Part shown: positions 16,175 to 25,224 of the stretch, piece after piece
How positions within the stretch are numbered: the stretch's first letter is position 1
How the letters are laid out: the number at the start of each line of letters is the position of its first letter
Source of the DNA: Frankia gtarii
GTDB lineage: Bacteria > Actinomycetota > Actinomycetes > Frankiales > Frankiaceae
NCBI RefSeq assembly: GCF_025403375.1
Contig: NZ_JAMPTM010000002.1
Location: 33,942 to 97,941 of the forward strand
DNA: 64,000 nt
Reading direction: 5' to 3'
Program-made: the position numbers and the translations under genes
Notes under the pieces: generated by a model
Seen by the model: only the letters and a program-made list of their open reading frames with translations
What the model was told of the DNA's origin: nothing
Database searches by the model: none

Positions 16175-17392
16175 TCACGGTGTGCCGAGCAGCCCCAGTT
16201 CGGCGCGTCCGAGCAGGTCATAGGCCTGATCGGTGGTGAGCGGATGGAAGGGGCCGCCGCGGGCGTCACGGTAGAGGCGTTCGAGCACGTGTCCCCGCCG
16301 GAAGGAGGACCCGCCGACCAGCCGGAGCGCGGCGTCCGTCACCCTGATCGCGGTCTCCGTCGCGGTGACCTTGGTGACATCGACGAACCCTGCGCGCGCG
16401 ATCGGATCCCACTCGGCGTCGCGGCCCTCGATGAGGATCCGGCCGGTTGTCTCCAACGCCCGCGCCGCGGTCTCCACGTCCACCAGCATCTTGCCGAGTC
16501 CGTACTGGACGAAGCCGATCCCCTTCAGGGCGACGTCCTTGCCCTCCAGCGTCGCGCCGAGGGTCTTCTTCTTCAGGATCTCCCGCGTCTCGGCGTAGGC
16601 CTTCTCCGCCAGGCCCAGGTACACGGCCGCGAAGCTCACCGACGCCCACTCGAACTCGCCGAACAACCCGTTGCGGAAGTTCCCGCCGTAGGAGTTGGCG
16701 GGTGCCGGCACGTCGTCGAAGACGACCGTGTGGGTGCCGGTCGCCCGCATCCCCATGGTGTCCCAGGTCTCGACGATGCTGATCCCGGGGCTGTCCATCG
16801 GCAGCACGAAGACGGCCTCCTGGGCCGCGTGCTCGGTGAAGTCCTCAGGCAGCCGCCCGTCGGTGTCCGTGATCGTCGCGTTGAAGGCGACGATGTCGGC
16901 TCCCAGGCAGAGGGTGGCCCACGTCTTCTTCCCGTGGATCCGCCAGCCGCCGTTCCCGTCGGGAATCGCCCTCGTGTCGGCGAGGCCGCTCAGACCGGCC
17001 CGGTCCTCGCTGAACGGTCCACAGATGATCTTGTGTTCCCGGACGACCTCGGTGAAGACACGCTCCCTGGTGGCCTCGTCGAGCAGACCGCGGAAGATAC
17101 CGATCATCGTCTGGTGCATGTTGAACGCCAGCGCGATCGCCGGGTCGCCCTTCGCGAGCTCCCTGGAGACACCCGCCGTGGTCGCGATGTCGGCGCCGCG
17201 GCCGCCGTACTTCTTGGGGATCGCGATCGCGGGTAGGCCGCTGTCCTTGTAGAGCGGCACGAGTTCGGTGGGAAAGCGGTTTTCTGCGTCGGCGGACGGA
17301 CCAGCGACCGCGAACTCCTTTGCCAGCGTACGGGCCGCCTCGAGCACCTCGGCCCGTTCGGCCGGCGTTATCTCCACATCATGTTTTCCCAT
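16175..17392 (-). CDS. Acyl-CoA dehydrogenase-fold flavoprotein, possibly a monooxygenase
   Basis: 405 residues of acyl-CoA dehydrogenase fold. The N-terminal helices and middle beta domain show FPTELVPLYKDSGLPAIAIP, GGWRIHGKKTWATLC and ETWDTMGMRATGTHTVVFDD. The C-terminal region reads LERLYRDARGGPFHPLTTDQ, without the EGT glutamate of true dehydrogenases. This ending is like DszC/HsaA-type flavin monooxygenases and related acyl-CoA dehydrogenase-like proteins. A flavin reductase is encoded in the divergent operon and could supply reduced flavin. ATG 17392 has GAGGAG 11 nt upstream. It is transcribed away from the catabolic operon across a shared 384-nt region. Confidence 0.8.
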   Translation of the reverse strand: MGKHDVEITPAERAEVLEAARTLAKEFAVAGPSADAENRFPTELVPLYKDSGLPAIAIPKKYGGRGADIATTAGVSRELAKGDPAIALAFNMHQTMIGIFRGLLDEATRERVFTEVVREHKIICGPFSEDRAGLSGLADTRAIPDGNGGWRIHGKKTWATLCLGADIVAFNATITDTDGRLPEDFTEHAAQEAVFVLPMDSPGISIVETWDTMGMRATGTHTVVFDDVPAPANSYGGNFRNGLFGEFEWASVSFAAVYLGLAEKAYAETREILKKKTLGATLEGKDVALKGIGFVQYGLGKMLVDVETAARALETTGRILIEGRDAEWDPIARAGFVDVTKVTATETAIRVTDAALRLVGGSSFRRGHVLERLYRDARGGPFHPLTTDQAYDLLGRAELGLLGTP

Positions 17393-17776
17393 GCCGCAGT
17401 TCACTCCTCTTTGTTGATGACCACCTACTGGCGAACGTAGACCGCACAGACCGTGTTGAAATCTCCCGTCGGGAGAGCTTCTACCCTTCGATGGGGTGAC
17501 ACGTCGTCGGGGTTCGGCGCTCTGCCGGGCGCCGGCCCCGCACTGCCCCTGTCCCGCTCTGCGCGGCCCTTGCCCAGTTCCGCGCGGTCCTTGTCCCGCT
17601 CCGTCGATCGCCGGGGCGCGCCCCGAGGGCTCGGGGCTCACCCGAAGGGGCAAGGTGTTTAACCCCGGGGGATGACGCATCCTGCCTCGTCCGGCCTTAC
17701 CGTTGGGCCATCCCCGCCGGCCGTTCGCCGGCCCTCGACTGTCTTTTCCTCACCGGCGCAAAGGAGCGTGGCCAGA
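17393..17776. promoter_or_regulatory. Divergent control region of the catabolic operon
   Basis: Separates the acyl-CoA dehydrogenase-like gene from the SnoaL-headed operon. Holds a 15-bp palindrome TCTCCCG-T-CGGGAGA (17462-17476), a candidate operator, and three imperfect 21-bp direct repeats (17549-17611). No gene is supported in it. Confidence 0.5.
17549..17611. repeat. Three imperfect 21-bp direct repeats
   Basis: Units at 17549-17569, 17570-17590 and 17591-17611 share the pattern (C/T)TG(T/C)CC(C/A)G(C/T)TC(T/C)G then a divergent GC-rich half. Two helical turns per unit would suit cooperative binding of a regulator. Confidence 0.45.
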
Positions 17777-18244
17777 ATGTCGTCCTACCGGTTCGCCGTG
17801 CTATGGTTGAAGGCGTTTCGTGAAAGCGCGGAGAAGGTCTGCGCCCTGTACGCCGACGACTTCCTCTTCGAGGATCTGATCCTGGACCAGTCGATCACCG
17901 ACAAAGAGGATCTGCACCGAGTTTTCGCGCCGTACGCGAACAAGGATCTGGACAACGGTATCGGGATCAACCTGTTTCGGATCGACGAGTACATCGGTGA
18001 TGCCCGTAGCGGGATCATCCGCTGGACCTGGGAGCCCGCGGGCTCGGCGGCCTTCCTCGGTGTCCCCACGGGCGGGAAGACGTTCAGCACCTCCGGTCAG
18101 ACCTTCCACATCTACGACGCAGACGGCCGCATCACGCGTGAGTCGACCTACTGGGATGCGATCTCACCGCTGCACACGCTGGGCCTGCCGGTGTCGATCC
18201 ATGGTGGCGTCGCCGCCCCGGTCCCCGCGTCCGCCGCGGTCTGA
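17777..18244 (+). CDS. SnoaL-like (NTF2-fold) protein, copy 1
   Basis: 155-residue alpha+beta cone-barrel protein. Typical segments are KVCALYADDFLFED near the N-terminus, IIRWTWEPAGSAAFLGVPTGGKTFSTSGQTF in the centre (the conserved G-x-P-x-x-G-K core of SnoaL-like proteins) and RITRESTYWD. Such folds act as hydratases, isomerases or ligand binders; the reaction here is unknown. AAGGAG lies 10 nt before ATG 17777. It heads the catabolic operon and is followed by a paralogue. Confidence 0.75.
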   Translation: MSSYRFAVLWLKAFRESAEKVCALYADDFLFEDLILDQSITDKEDLHRVFAPYANKDLDNGIGINLFRIDEYIGDARSGIIRWTWEPAGSAAFLGVPTGGKTFSTSGQTFHIYDADGRITRESTYWDAISPLHTLGLPVSIHGGVAAPVPASAAV

Positions 18245-18278
18245 GGCCCCAGAGACCCGAAGTGAAGGGAACACGTCG

Positions 18279-18779
18279 ATGAGCAAGGCCACCGACCACG
18301 CGCAGCGCTGGGCGCAGGCACTCACCACGGACACCGAGGCCGCCGTGGCCCTGTACGCGGACGAGGTGCTCTACGACGACCGCCGGGCGGTCGACCACGT
18401 CTACGACACCGCCACCGGCCGGGCCGAGCTGCGCGAACGCCTCGCCCCGTACGCGAACGGCGACACCGGCAACGGCGTCGGGATCCATCGCTTCGAGGTG
18501 CTTGAGGCCATCGAGACCACCGGGGGTAACGGGGCGCCCGCCGTCACGATCCTCTGGCGTTGGACCGGTGAGCACCTCGCGGGCTTTCGGGGAGTGCCGG
18601 CCGGCGGCCGGACGCTGTCCACCCGCGGCCAGACCTGGCACCAGTTCGATGCCGACGGCCGGATCGACCGTGAGCTGACCAACTGGAACGACACCCCGGT
18701 ACTCCAGGAACTCGGCCTGCCGGTCCTCACCCCGCACTACTGGGACGCCGATTTCGACCCCGGCTCGCTCCTGGGCTGA
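18279..18779 (+). CDS. SnoaL-like (NTF2-fold) protein, copy 2
   Basis: 166-residue paralogue of the preceding gene. It keeps AVALYADEVLYDDRR, FRGVPAGGRTLSTRGQTWHQF and the closing WNDTPVLQELGLPV, parallel to SPLHTLGLPV in copy 1. Shared end motifs suggest a local duplication and perhaps a heterodimer. AAGGGA precedes ATG 18279. Probable role in processing the pathway substrate before or just after CoA activation; specific function unknown. Confidence 0.75.
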   Translation: MSKATDHAQRWAQALTTDTEAAVALYADEVLYDDRRAVDHVYDTATGRAELRERLAPYANGDTGNGVGIHRFEVLEAIETTGGNGAPAVTILWRWTGEHLAGFRGVPAGGRTLSTRGQTWHQFDADGRIDRELTNWNDTPVLQELGLPVLTPHYWDADFDPGSLLG

Positions 18780-18882
18780 AGCCCCGAAGGTATTCGCCGC
18801 TTCGTCGGTGTTCGGCAACGGTTGTGAGGTCCCGTTTTCCGCGGGCCGGTGGACGGCAGTTCGATCTGGAGGTTCAGCAGTC

Positions 18883-20502
18883 ATGTGGGGCACCCTGCCA
18901 GAGGTGTTCGATCGGGTGTGTCTGTACTACGCGGACTCGACGGCGATCATCGATGATGATCGTCGGCTCACCTACCGGCAGATGCAGAGCTGGGCCAACC
19001 GAGTGGCGAACGGACTCGGGGTGCTGGGGGTGGAGAAGGGCGACCGGGTAGGCCTGCTGCTGCCCAACATCCTGGAGTTCATTCCGACCCAGCACGGAAT
19101 CTGGAAGGCCGGGGCGGTGCTGGTGCAGATGCCGACACGGTCCGCGGTCCGCGGTCATCGCACCATTCTGGGGCAGGCCGGCGCCACCACCCTCATCTAT
19201 CACGCCCAGTTCGACGCGGTCGTCACCGAGCTGCTCGACGGTCTGCCCGACGTCAAGCGGGTCATCCGCCTGGCCGGTGGCCATGGGGGCGCCGCCGATA
19301 CCCATGCCGGGGCCGGGGCCGGGGCCGGGCAGACAACGGTCCTCAACGCCCTGGAGGTTCTCGACTACCGGACGTTCTTCGACTCGCAACCGGACTCGCC
19401 ACCGTCGGTATCCCCGGCCGAGGACGACGACGCGTACGTGCTGTTCACCTCCGGGAGCACGGGTGAACCGAAAGGGGTGGTCAATTCCCACTTCACCTGG
19501 GCGCACTACAGCATCACGGCAGGACTCGAGATCGCCGACATCCGGCCGGGTGAGATCTTCGCGCACGGGGCTCCCCTCACCCACTTCACGCAGATCTTCG
19601 TGATGCCGACGTTCCTGCGCGGCGGGGTGAACGTGATGCTGCCGGGACTCGACGTCGACGTTCTCCTCAAGACGATCGAGGAGGAGCGGGTGACCGCCAC
19701 GGCCGTGGTCCCCACGATCGTCTACCTCCTGCTCGACCATCCCGGCCGGACGTCGTTCGACCTCTCCTCGCTGAACACGATGATCTATGCGGGCTCCCCG
19801 ATCGCCCCGGAACGCCTGCGTGAGGCGCTCGACACCTTCGGTCCGATCTTCGTCCAGACCTACGCCGGGACCGAACCGGGCTACGTGTCGTGTCTGCGCA
19901 AGGAGGACCACCGGGTGGACACCGAGCAGGGTGTCCGACGGCTGGCGTCGGCCGGGCGACCGATCCCGTACGTGAAGGTCACCATCCAGGACGACAACGA
20001 CCAGCCGCTCCCGGTCGGCGAACCGGGAGAGATCTGCTCGCGGCAGCTCGGGCAGATGCTGACCTACGTCGACCCCGCCCGCAACGCCGAGGCGTTACGG
20101 GACGGCTGGGTGCACACCGGCGACATCGGCTTCCTGGACCCCGACGGTTTCATCTACATCGTCGACCGCAAGAAGGACATGGTGGTCAGCGGTGGATTCA
20201 ACGTCTTCCCACGTCAGGTCGAGGACGTGCTGTTGACCCACCCGGCGGTGGCCCAGGCCGCGGTGGTCGGCGTACCGCACGAGAAGTGGGGCGAGGCCGT
20301 GCTCGCGGTCGTGGTCGCCAAGCCCTCCGAGACGGTGCGGGAAGGCGACCTGATTGCCCACGTCAAACGGGAGCTCGGCAGCGTGCCGGCGCCGAAGTCG
20401 ATCGTGTTCTGCGACAGCCTCCCGGTGAACCCCGCGGGCAAGGTCGACAAGTTGGCGATTCGCGCGCCGTACTGGGCCGGACGCAGCCGGGAGATCGGAT
20501 GA
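18883..20502 (+). CDS. Acyl-CoA ligase (AMP-forming)
   Basis: Adenylate-forming CoA ligase of 539 residues that would activate the free acid entering the pathway. Motifs: P-loop LFTSGSTGEPKGVV near residue 185, YAGTEP near 327, HTGDIGFLDPDGFIYIVDRKKDM around 410 and the C-terminal catalytic lysine in VNPAGKVDKLAIR. A Gly/Ala-rich insertion (GGHGGAADTHAGAGAGAGQ) lies near 130. ATG 18883 has GGAGG 10 nt upstream. The gene is followed with 4-bp overlap by the flavin reductase. Confidence 0.9.
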   Translation: MWGTLPEVFDRVCLYYADSTAIIDDDRRLTYRQMQSWANRVANGLGVLGVEKGDRVGLLLPNILEFIPTQHGIWKAGAVLVQMPTRSAVRGHRTILGQAGATTLIYHAQFDAVVTELLDGLPDVKRVIRLAGGHGGAADTHAGAGAGAGQTTVLNALEVLDYRTFFDSQPDSPPSVSPAEDDDAYVLFTSGSTGEPKGVVNSHFTWAHYSITAGLEIADIRPGEIFAHGAPLTHFTQIFVMPTFLRGGVNVMLPGLDVDVLLKTIEEERVTATAVVPTIVYLLLDHPGRTSFDLSSLNTMIYAGSPIAPERLREALDTFGPIFVQTYAGTEPGYVSCLRKEDHRVDTEQGVRRLASAGRPIPYVKVTIQDDNDQPLPVGEPGEICSRQLGQMLTYVDPARNAEALRDGWVHTGDIGFLDPDGFIYIVDRKKDMVVSGGFNVFPRQVEDVLLTHPAVAQAAVVGVPHEKWGEAVLAVVVAKPSETVREGDLIAHVKRELGSVPAPKSIVFCDSLPVNPAGKVDKLAIRAPYWAGRSREIG

Positions 20503-21050
20503 CTGCGCAGAGCACCGCGGACCGGGTCGACCGGACCGGGCCGGGAGAGCAGCCCGAGTCGTCTGCGACGCTCGTCGACTCGGCCACCTTCCGTGACGTC
20601 CTGTCGCATTTCGCCACCGGCGTCGTCATCGTGACGGCGATGGCCGGGGACCGACCGGTGGGCCTGACCTGCCAGTCGTTCACCGCCCTGTCCCTCGACC
20701 CGCCGATGATCCTGTTCTGTCCCGCCCGGACGTCCACGTCCTGGCCGGTGCTGGCGGCCTGCGGGCGGTTGTGCGTCAACATCCTCAGCGCGGACCAGCA
20801 CGAGATCAGCAACGGATTCGCGCGCAGCGGCGCGGACAAGTTCGCCGGCGTCGCGTGGACGCCGCTGTCGAACGGCGCCCCCGCGCTGGACAGCGCCGCC
20901 GCGCACATCGGAGCGAGCCTCGCCGAGGTCCACGACGGCGGCGACCATCACATCGTCACCTGCCACGTGGAATCCCTGCGAGCCGGCGAGGGCGGCGCTC
21001 CGCTCCTGTACTACCGCAGCGAATACCGCCACCTGCGGCCTCAGGACTGA
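20499..21050 (+). CDS. Flavin reductase (HpaC/FMN-binding split-barrel family)
   Basis: 183-residue NAD(P)H:flavin oxidoreductase. Characteristic segments are SHFATGVVIVTAM, GLTCQSFTALSLDPPMILFC and HHIVTCHVESL in the usual order. It supplies reduced FMN or FAD to a partner monooxygenase. No classical monooxygenase is in the operon; the divergent acyl-CoA dehydrogenase-fold protein (16175-17392), which lacks the dehydrogenase glutamate, is the best partner. Start ATG overlaps the ligase stop (ATGA). Confidence 0.88.
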   Translation: MTAQSTADRVDRTGPGEQPESSATLVDSATFRDVLSHFATGVVIVTAMAGDRPVGLTCQSFTALSLDPPMILFCPARTSTSWPVLAACGRLCVNILSADQHEISNGFARSGADKFAGVAWTPLSNGAPALDSAAAHIGASLAEVHDGGDHHIVTCHVESLRAGEGGAPLLYYRSEYRHLRPQD

Positions 21051-21081
21051 CATCCCACCGCATTTCGAGAAGGAGGAGAAA

Positions 21082-22596
21082 GTGTCCACACCGCACTACC
21101 CCTTGTTCATCGGTGGGGAATGGTTCGATTCCACCGAGCGGTACGAGATCAGGAGTCCCGCGACGGACGAACTCGTGGCGACCGTCGCGAAGGGCGGGGT
21201 CGAGCACGTCGACCGCGCGGTCGCCGCGGCCAGGGCCGCGCACGAGGCGGGCGTGTGGCGGCACACCGCGCCGCAGGAGCGTTCGGCGTTGCTGCACGCG
21301 GTCGCCGGTCGTCTCGAGCAGCGCCTGCCCGAGCTCGCGGCCCTGCAGAGCCGGGAGAACGGCGCGACGATCCGCGTCACCGGCGCCCTGCATCTCGGCC
21401 TGTCGATCGGCCAGCTCCATTACCTCGCCGATCTCGCGGAGTCCTACGAGTTCGAGAAGGCCGGACCCGAGATCGGTCCGATTCCGGCCGCGGGAGTACT
21501 GCGCCGGGAGCCCCTCGGCGTGGTGGCCGCGATCGTGCCCTGGAACATCCCGCTTCTGGTGATCATCTGGAAGGTCGCGCCGGCGCTCGCCGCCGGGAAC
21601 ACCGTCGTGCTCAAGCCCGACGAGCACGCGCCGCTGCTGGCCCTCGAACTCGCCAGGGAGTTCGAGGCGGCCGGTCTGCCCCCGGGGGTGCTCAACGTCG
21701 TCACCGGCGACGGCGACCCGGTCGGCGCCCACCTCAGCAGCCATCCCGACGTCCGCAAGGTGGCCTTCACCGGCTCGACCGAGGTCGGCAAGGCCATCCT
21801 GAGCGCGTCCGCCGACACGGTGAAGCGGGTGACGCTGGAGCTCGGCGGCAAGGGGCCGAACATCATCCTCGATGACGCGGACCTGCCGCTCGCCGTCGAC
21901 GGGGCGCTGTTCGCGGCCCTGGCCAACAACGGGCAGGCCTGCGAGGCGGGCACCAGGCTGCTCGTCCCGGGCGTGCTGAAGGACGAGTTCGTCTCCCGGC
22001 TGGTGGAGCGGGCGAAGACTCTCAAGCTCGGCGATCCGCTGGATCCGGCGACCGACGTCGGCCCGGTGATCAGTGCCGGACAGCGGGACCGCATCCTGGG
22101 CTACCTGGCGTCGGCCCGCGCCGACGGCGCCACCATCGCCCTGGGCGGCGGCGCCCCGCAGGGACCGGGGTTCGAGGTGGGGAACTGGGTCGAACCCACC
22201 GTCGTCGCCGACGTCACCAACGATGCGCGGATCGCCCGCGAAGAGGTCTTCGGCCCGGTGCTCACCGTGCTGACGTACGACTCCGTCGACGAGGCGGTCG
22301 CCATCGCCAACGACACCGACTACGGCCTGTCGGCCGGTGTGTGGGGCCGGGACGAGCAGCGCGCCCTGGCTGTGGCCCGCCGGCTCGACGCCGGCATGGT
22401 GTACGTCAACGACTGGCACGTCATCCACCCGGCCTACCCGTTCGGCGGATTCAAGCAGAGCGGCCTGGGACGTGAGGGCGGCCCCCACGCGCTCGACGCC
22501 TACACCGAGCAGAAGTTCATCTCGCTCGCCCGGTCCGGCGGGCTGGCGGACCGGGCGGCCTTCGCCCTGGTGCTGGGAACGCCGCCGACCCGCTGA
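21082..22596 (+). CDS. NAD(P)-dependent aldehyde dehydrogenase
   Basis: 504-residue aldehyde dehydrogenase. Motifs: VPWNIPLLVIIWKVAPALAA (substrate entry and cofactor), FTGSTEVGKAIL, the general-base Glu in ELGGKGPNIIL and the nucleophile Cys in NNGQACEAGTR. Also EEVFGPVLTV and PFGGFKQSGLGREGG at the C-terminus. GTG 21082 has AAGGAGGAG upstream. In the operon it would oxidise a pathway aldehyde to the acid substrate of the ligase. Confidence 0.92.
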   Translation: MSTPHYPLFIGGEWFDSTERYEIRSPATDELVATVAKGGVEHVDRAVAAARAAHEAGVWRHTAPQERSALLHAVAGRLEQRLPELAALQSRENGATIRVTGALHLGLSIGQLHYLADLAESYEFEKAGPEIGPIPAAGVLRREPLGVVAAIVPWNIPLLVIIWKVAPALAAGNTVVLKPDEHAPLLALELAREFEAAGLPPGVLNVVTGDGDPVGAHLSSHPDVRKVAFTGSTEVGKAILSASADTVKRVTLELGGKGPNIILDDADLPLAVDGALFAALANNGQACEAGTRLLVPGVLKDEFVSRLVERAKTLKLGDPLDPATDVGPVISAGQRDRILGYLASARADGATIALGGGAPQGPGFEVGNWVEPTVVADVTNDARIAREEVFGPVLTVLTYDSVDEAVAIANDTDYGLSAGVWGRDEQRALAVARRLDAGMVYVNDWHVIHPAYPFGGFKQSGLGREGGPHALDAYTEQKFISLARSGGLADRAAFALVLGTPPTR

Positions 22597-22642
22597 CCCT
22601 CGGCCGACCCGCTGACCCCCGACAGACAGGGACGCATCAACG

Positions 22643-24019
22643 ATGGAGCACGTCAGCACCGCCCGGGTCGTCGGTCCGACGACCGTTCCGGTCGTGCGCA
22701 ACCAGATCCGGGCGTTCCTCGACCTGCGACACGTTCGGGCCGGCGGCAGCCGTCCACCCGGGTTCGACCGGTTCCAGGCCACCAGGCTCGGTGTTCTCGG
22801 GGCCGGGATGATGGGCGCGGGCATCGCCTACGTGGCCGCGCAGGCCGGCATCGAGGTGGTGCTCAAGGACGTCAGCCTTGCCGCGGCGCGCCGCGGCAAG
22901 GCCCACGCCGAGCGGCTGGAGGCGAAGGCGCTGGCCCGGGGTCGCACCTCGCCGGGCGCGTCGGCGGCGTTGCTCGACCGGATCCACCCGACCGCCGACC
23001 CCGCCGACTTCGCCGGGGTGGACGTCGTCGTCGAGGCCGTCTTCGAAAGCGTCGAGCTGAAGCACAAGGTCTTCGGGGAGATCGAGGAGATCGTCGACCC
23101 GGCCGCGGTGCTCGGTTCGAACACCTCGACGCTGCCCATCGCCCTGCTGGCCGAGGGTGTCCGGCGGTCCGAGGACTTCCTCGGCCTCCACTTCTTCTCC
23201 CCGGTCGACCGGATGCCGCTCGTCGAGATCATTCGCGGGCGGAGCACGTCCGACGCCACGCTCGCGAAGGCGTTCGACGTCGTCCGGCAGATCGGCAAGA
23301 CGCCGATCGTCGTGAACGACGGCCGCGGGTTCTTCACGAGCCGCGTCATCATCGCCTTCCTCAACGAGGCGATCGCGGCGGTCGGGGACGGCATCGACCC
23401 GGCCGGTGTCGAGGCCGCGGCGTTGCGGGTCGGCTACCCGGCCGGACCGCTTGCGCTTCTCGACGAGCTGACGCTGACCCTGCCGCGAAAGATCCGGCAG
23501 GAGGCGCAGGCGGCGGCGGAGGCCGTCGGTGATGTCTGGCGGGGCCATCCCGCGGACGCGGTCGTCGACCGGATGATCGACGAGTTCGGGCGGCCGGGGC
23601 GGTCCGGCGGCGCCGGCTTCTACGAGTACGACGACACCGGTCGGCGCGGCGGCCTGTGGCCGGGCCTGCGGGCGGCGTTCGGCACGCCGGGCCGCGACAG
23701 CTCGCCCGCCGACTCCGCCGACCCCGCCGACCTTGCAGACCGGCTGCTGTTCGCCGAGTCGATCGAGGCCGTTCGCGCGATGGACGAGGGCGTCGTCGGG
23801 TCGGTGCCCGACGCGAACGTGGGCTCGTTGCTCGGCATCGGCTTCCCGCCCTGGACGGGCGGGGTGTTCCAGTACATCAACCAGTACGCCGACGAGCACG
23901 GAAGGGGCCCGGCGGGATTCGTGGCCCGAGCCCGCGAGCTGGCCGGCCGCTACGGCGCCCGCTTCGCCCCGCCCGGCTCGCTGGTAAGCCGGGCAATCAC
24001 CGGCACGCCGTATGTGTAG
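22643..24019 (+). CDS. 3-hydroxyacyl-CoA dehydrogenase (FadB/FadJ dehydrogenase-like)
   Basis: 458 residues. NAD-binding GVLGAGMMGAGIAYVAAQAG near residue 50, then the family signature with the catalytic His in GLHFFSPVDRMPLVEII. A duplicated C-terminal helical domain follows (GAGFYEYD, then EAVRAMDEGVVGS, GIGFPPWTGGVFQY). This is the dehydrogenase half of FadB/FadJ with the N-terminal crotonase part replaced by a 45-residue leader; the hydratase function is provided by separate genes. It oxidises a 3-hydroxyacyl-CoA intermediate. Confidence 0.9.
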   Translation: MEHVSTARVVGPTTVPVVRNQIRAFLDLRHVRAGGSRPPGFDRFQATRLGVLGAGMMGAGIAYVAAQAGIEVVLKDVSLAAARRGKAHAERLEAKALARGRTSPGASAALLDRIHPTADPADFAGVDVVVEAVFESVELKHKVFGEIEEIVDPAAVLGSNTSTLPIALLAEGVRRSEDFLGLHFFSPVDRMPLVEIIRGRSTSDATLAKAFDVVRQIGKTPIVVNDGRGFFTSRVIIAFLNEAIAAVGDGIDPAGVEAAALRVGYPAGPLALLDELTLTLPRKIRQEAQAAAEAVGDVWRGHPADAVVDRMIDEFGRPGRSGGAGFYEYDDTGRRGGLWPGLRAAFGTPGRDSSPADSADPADLADRLLFAESIEAVRAMDEGVVGSVPDANVGSLLGIGFPPWTGGVFQYINQYADEHGRGPAGFVARARELAGRYGARFAPPGSLVSRAITGTPYV

Positions 24020-24069
24020 CGGCGCGGCCCGCATCCGGTTCGACAGACGATCAATCGCTGGGAGGCGTT

Positions 24070-25224
24070 GTGGACTTCGGTGAGGACGCGGAGCTCACGG
24101 CTCTGCGGGAGACGGTCGCCGCGATCGTGAAGCCGTTCGGCGGTGCCTATTACACCGAGCGGTCGCACGCGCACAGGCCGACCAGCGAGGTGTGGGCGGC
24201 GCTCGCGGAGGCCGGTTTCCTCGGGGTGAACCTCCCCGAGGCCTACGGCGGCGGTGGCGGGGGCATCGTGGAGCTCGCGGCGGTCTGCGAGGAGACCGCC
24301 GCGGCGGGCTGCCCGCTGCTGCTCCTGGTGGTCTCCGCCGCGATCTCCGGCGAGGTCATCTCCCGTTTCGGTAGCGAGGAGCAGAAGCTGCGGTGGCTGC
24401 CCGGCCTCGCCGACGGCAGCCACAAGGTGGTGTTCGCGATCACCGAGCCGGGCGCCGGGTCGAACACTCACCGGCTGGCGACGAAGGCGGACCGCGACGG
24501 CGACGACTGGGTGCTGACCGGGCAGAAGTACTACATCTCCGGCTTCGACGAGGCCGCGGCCGTCCTCGTCGTCGCCCGGACCGGCGTGGACGAGGCCACC
24601 GGGCGGGCGCGACTGTCGCTGTTCGTCGTGCCGACCGACACGCCGGGCCTGGTCGCCCACCCGCTGCCGGTCGCCGCGCAGATGCCCGAACAGCAGTTCA
24701 CGCTGTTCTTCGACGACGCTCGGGTGCCGGCGGACGCGCTGATCGGCGTCGAGGGCGAGGGCTTGCGGCAGGTGTTCCACGGCCTGAACCCGGAACGGAT
24801 CACCGGCGCCGCGATCTGCGTCGGCATCGCCCGGTACGCGCTGGGAAAGGCCGCCGACTACGCGCGTCACCGGCAGGTGTGGGACGTCCCGATCGGCGCC
24901 CATCAGGGTGTCTCCCACCCGCTGGCGAAGGCGAAGATCGAGACGTCGCTCGCCGCGCTGATGACGCAGAAGGCCGCGTGGTCGCATGACCACGGCCTGC
25001 CCGCCGGAGAGCCGTCGAACATGGCGAAGTACGCCGCCGCGGAGGCCGCCCTCGCGGCCGTGGACCAGGCGATCCAGACCCACGGCGGGAACGGGATGGC
25101 CGTCGAGTACGGCCTGATACCGCTGTGGGGAATGGTGCGCACGCTGCGGATCGCCCCGGTCAACCGGGAGATGATCCTCAACTACGTCGCGCAGCACACC
25201 CTCGGCCTTCCCCGGTCCTACTGA
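24070..25224 (+). CDS. Acyl-CoA dehydrogenase
   Basis: 384-residue FAD flavoprotein. Visible: FLGVNLPEAYGGGGGG, FAITEPGAGSNTHRLATKA (FAD and substrate loop), DDWVLTGQKYYISG and THGGNGMAVEYGLIPLW. The C-terminal site that usually reads EGTNEI is APVNREMI, so the MCAD-position glutamate is missing. A glutamate stands in GLNPERITGAA, the position used by isovaleryl-CoA and long-chain dehydrogenases. That favours a branched substrate. GTG 24070 follows GGGAGG. Likely makes the alpha,beta-unsaturated CoA that the carboxylase then uses. Confidence 0.88.
   Translation: MDFGEDAELTALRETVAAIVKPFGGAYYTERSHAHRPTSEVWAALAEAGFLGVNLPEAYGGGGGGIVELAAVCEETAAAGCPLLLLVVSAAISGEVISRFGSEEQKLRWLPGLADGSHKVVFAITEPGAGSNTHRLATKADRDGDDWVLTGQKYYISGFDEAAAVLVVARTGVDEATGRARLSLFVVPTDTPGLVAHPLPVAAQMPEQQFTLFFDDARVPADALIGVEGEGLRQVFHGLNPERITGAAICVGIARYALGKAADYARHRQVWDVPIGAHQGVSHPLAKAKIETSLAALMTQKAAWSHDHGLPAGEPSNMAKYAAAEAALAAVDQAIQTHGGNGMAVEYGLIPLWGMVRTLRIAPVNREMILNYVAQHTLGLPRSY

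Noticed and set aside
17393..17680. 96-residue N-terminal extension of the acyl-CoA dehydrogenase-like gene
   Set aside because: Low-complexity repeat translation (GQGPRGTGQGPRR-like) with no ribosome site; family starts at MGKHDVEIT.
20956..22824. 622-codon minus-strand frame over the aldehyde dehydrogenase
   Set aside because: Shadow of a gene with clear catalytic residues.
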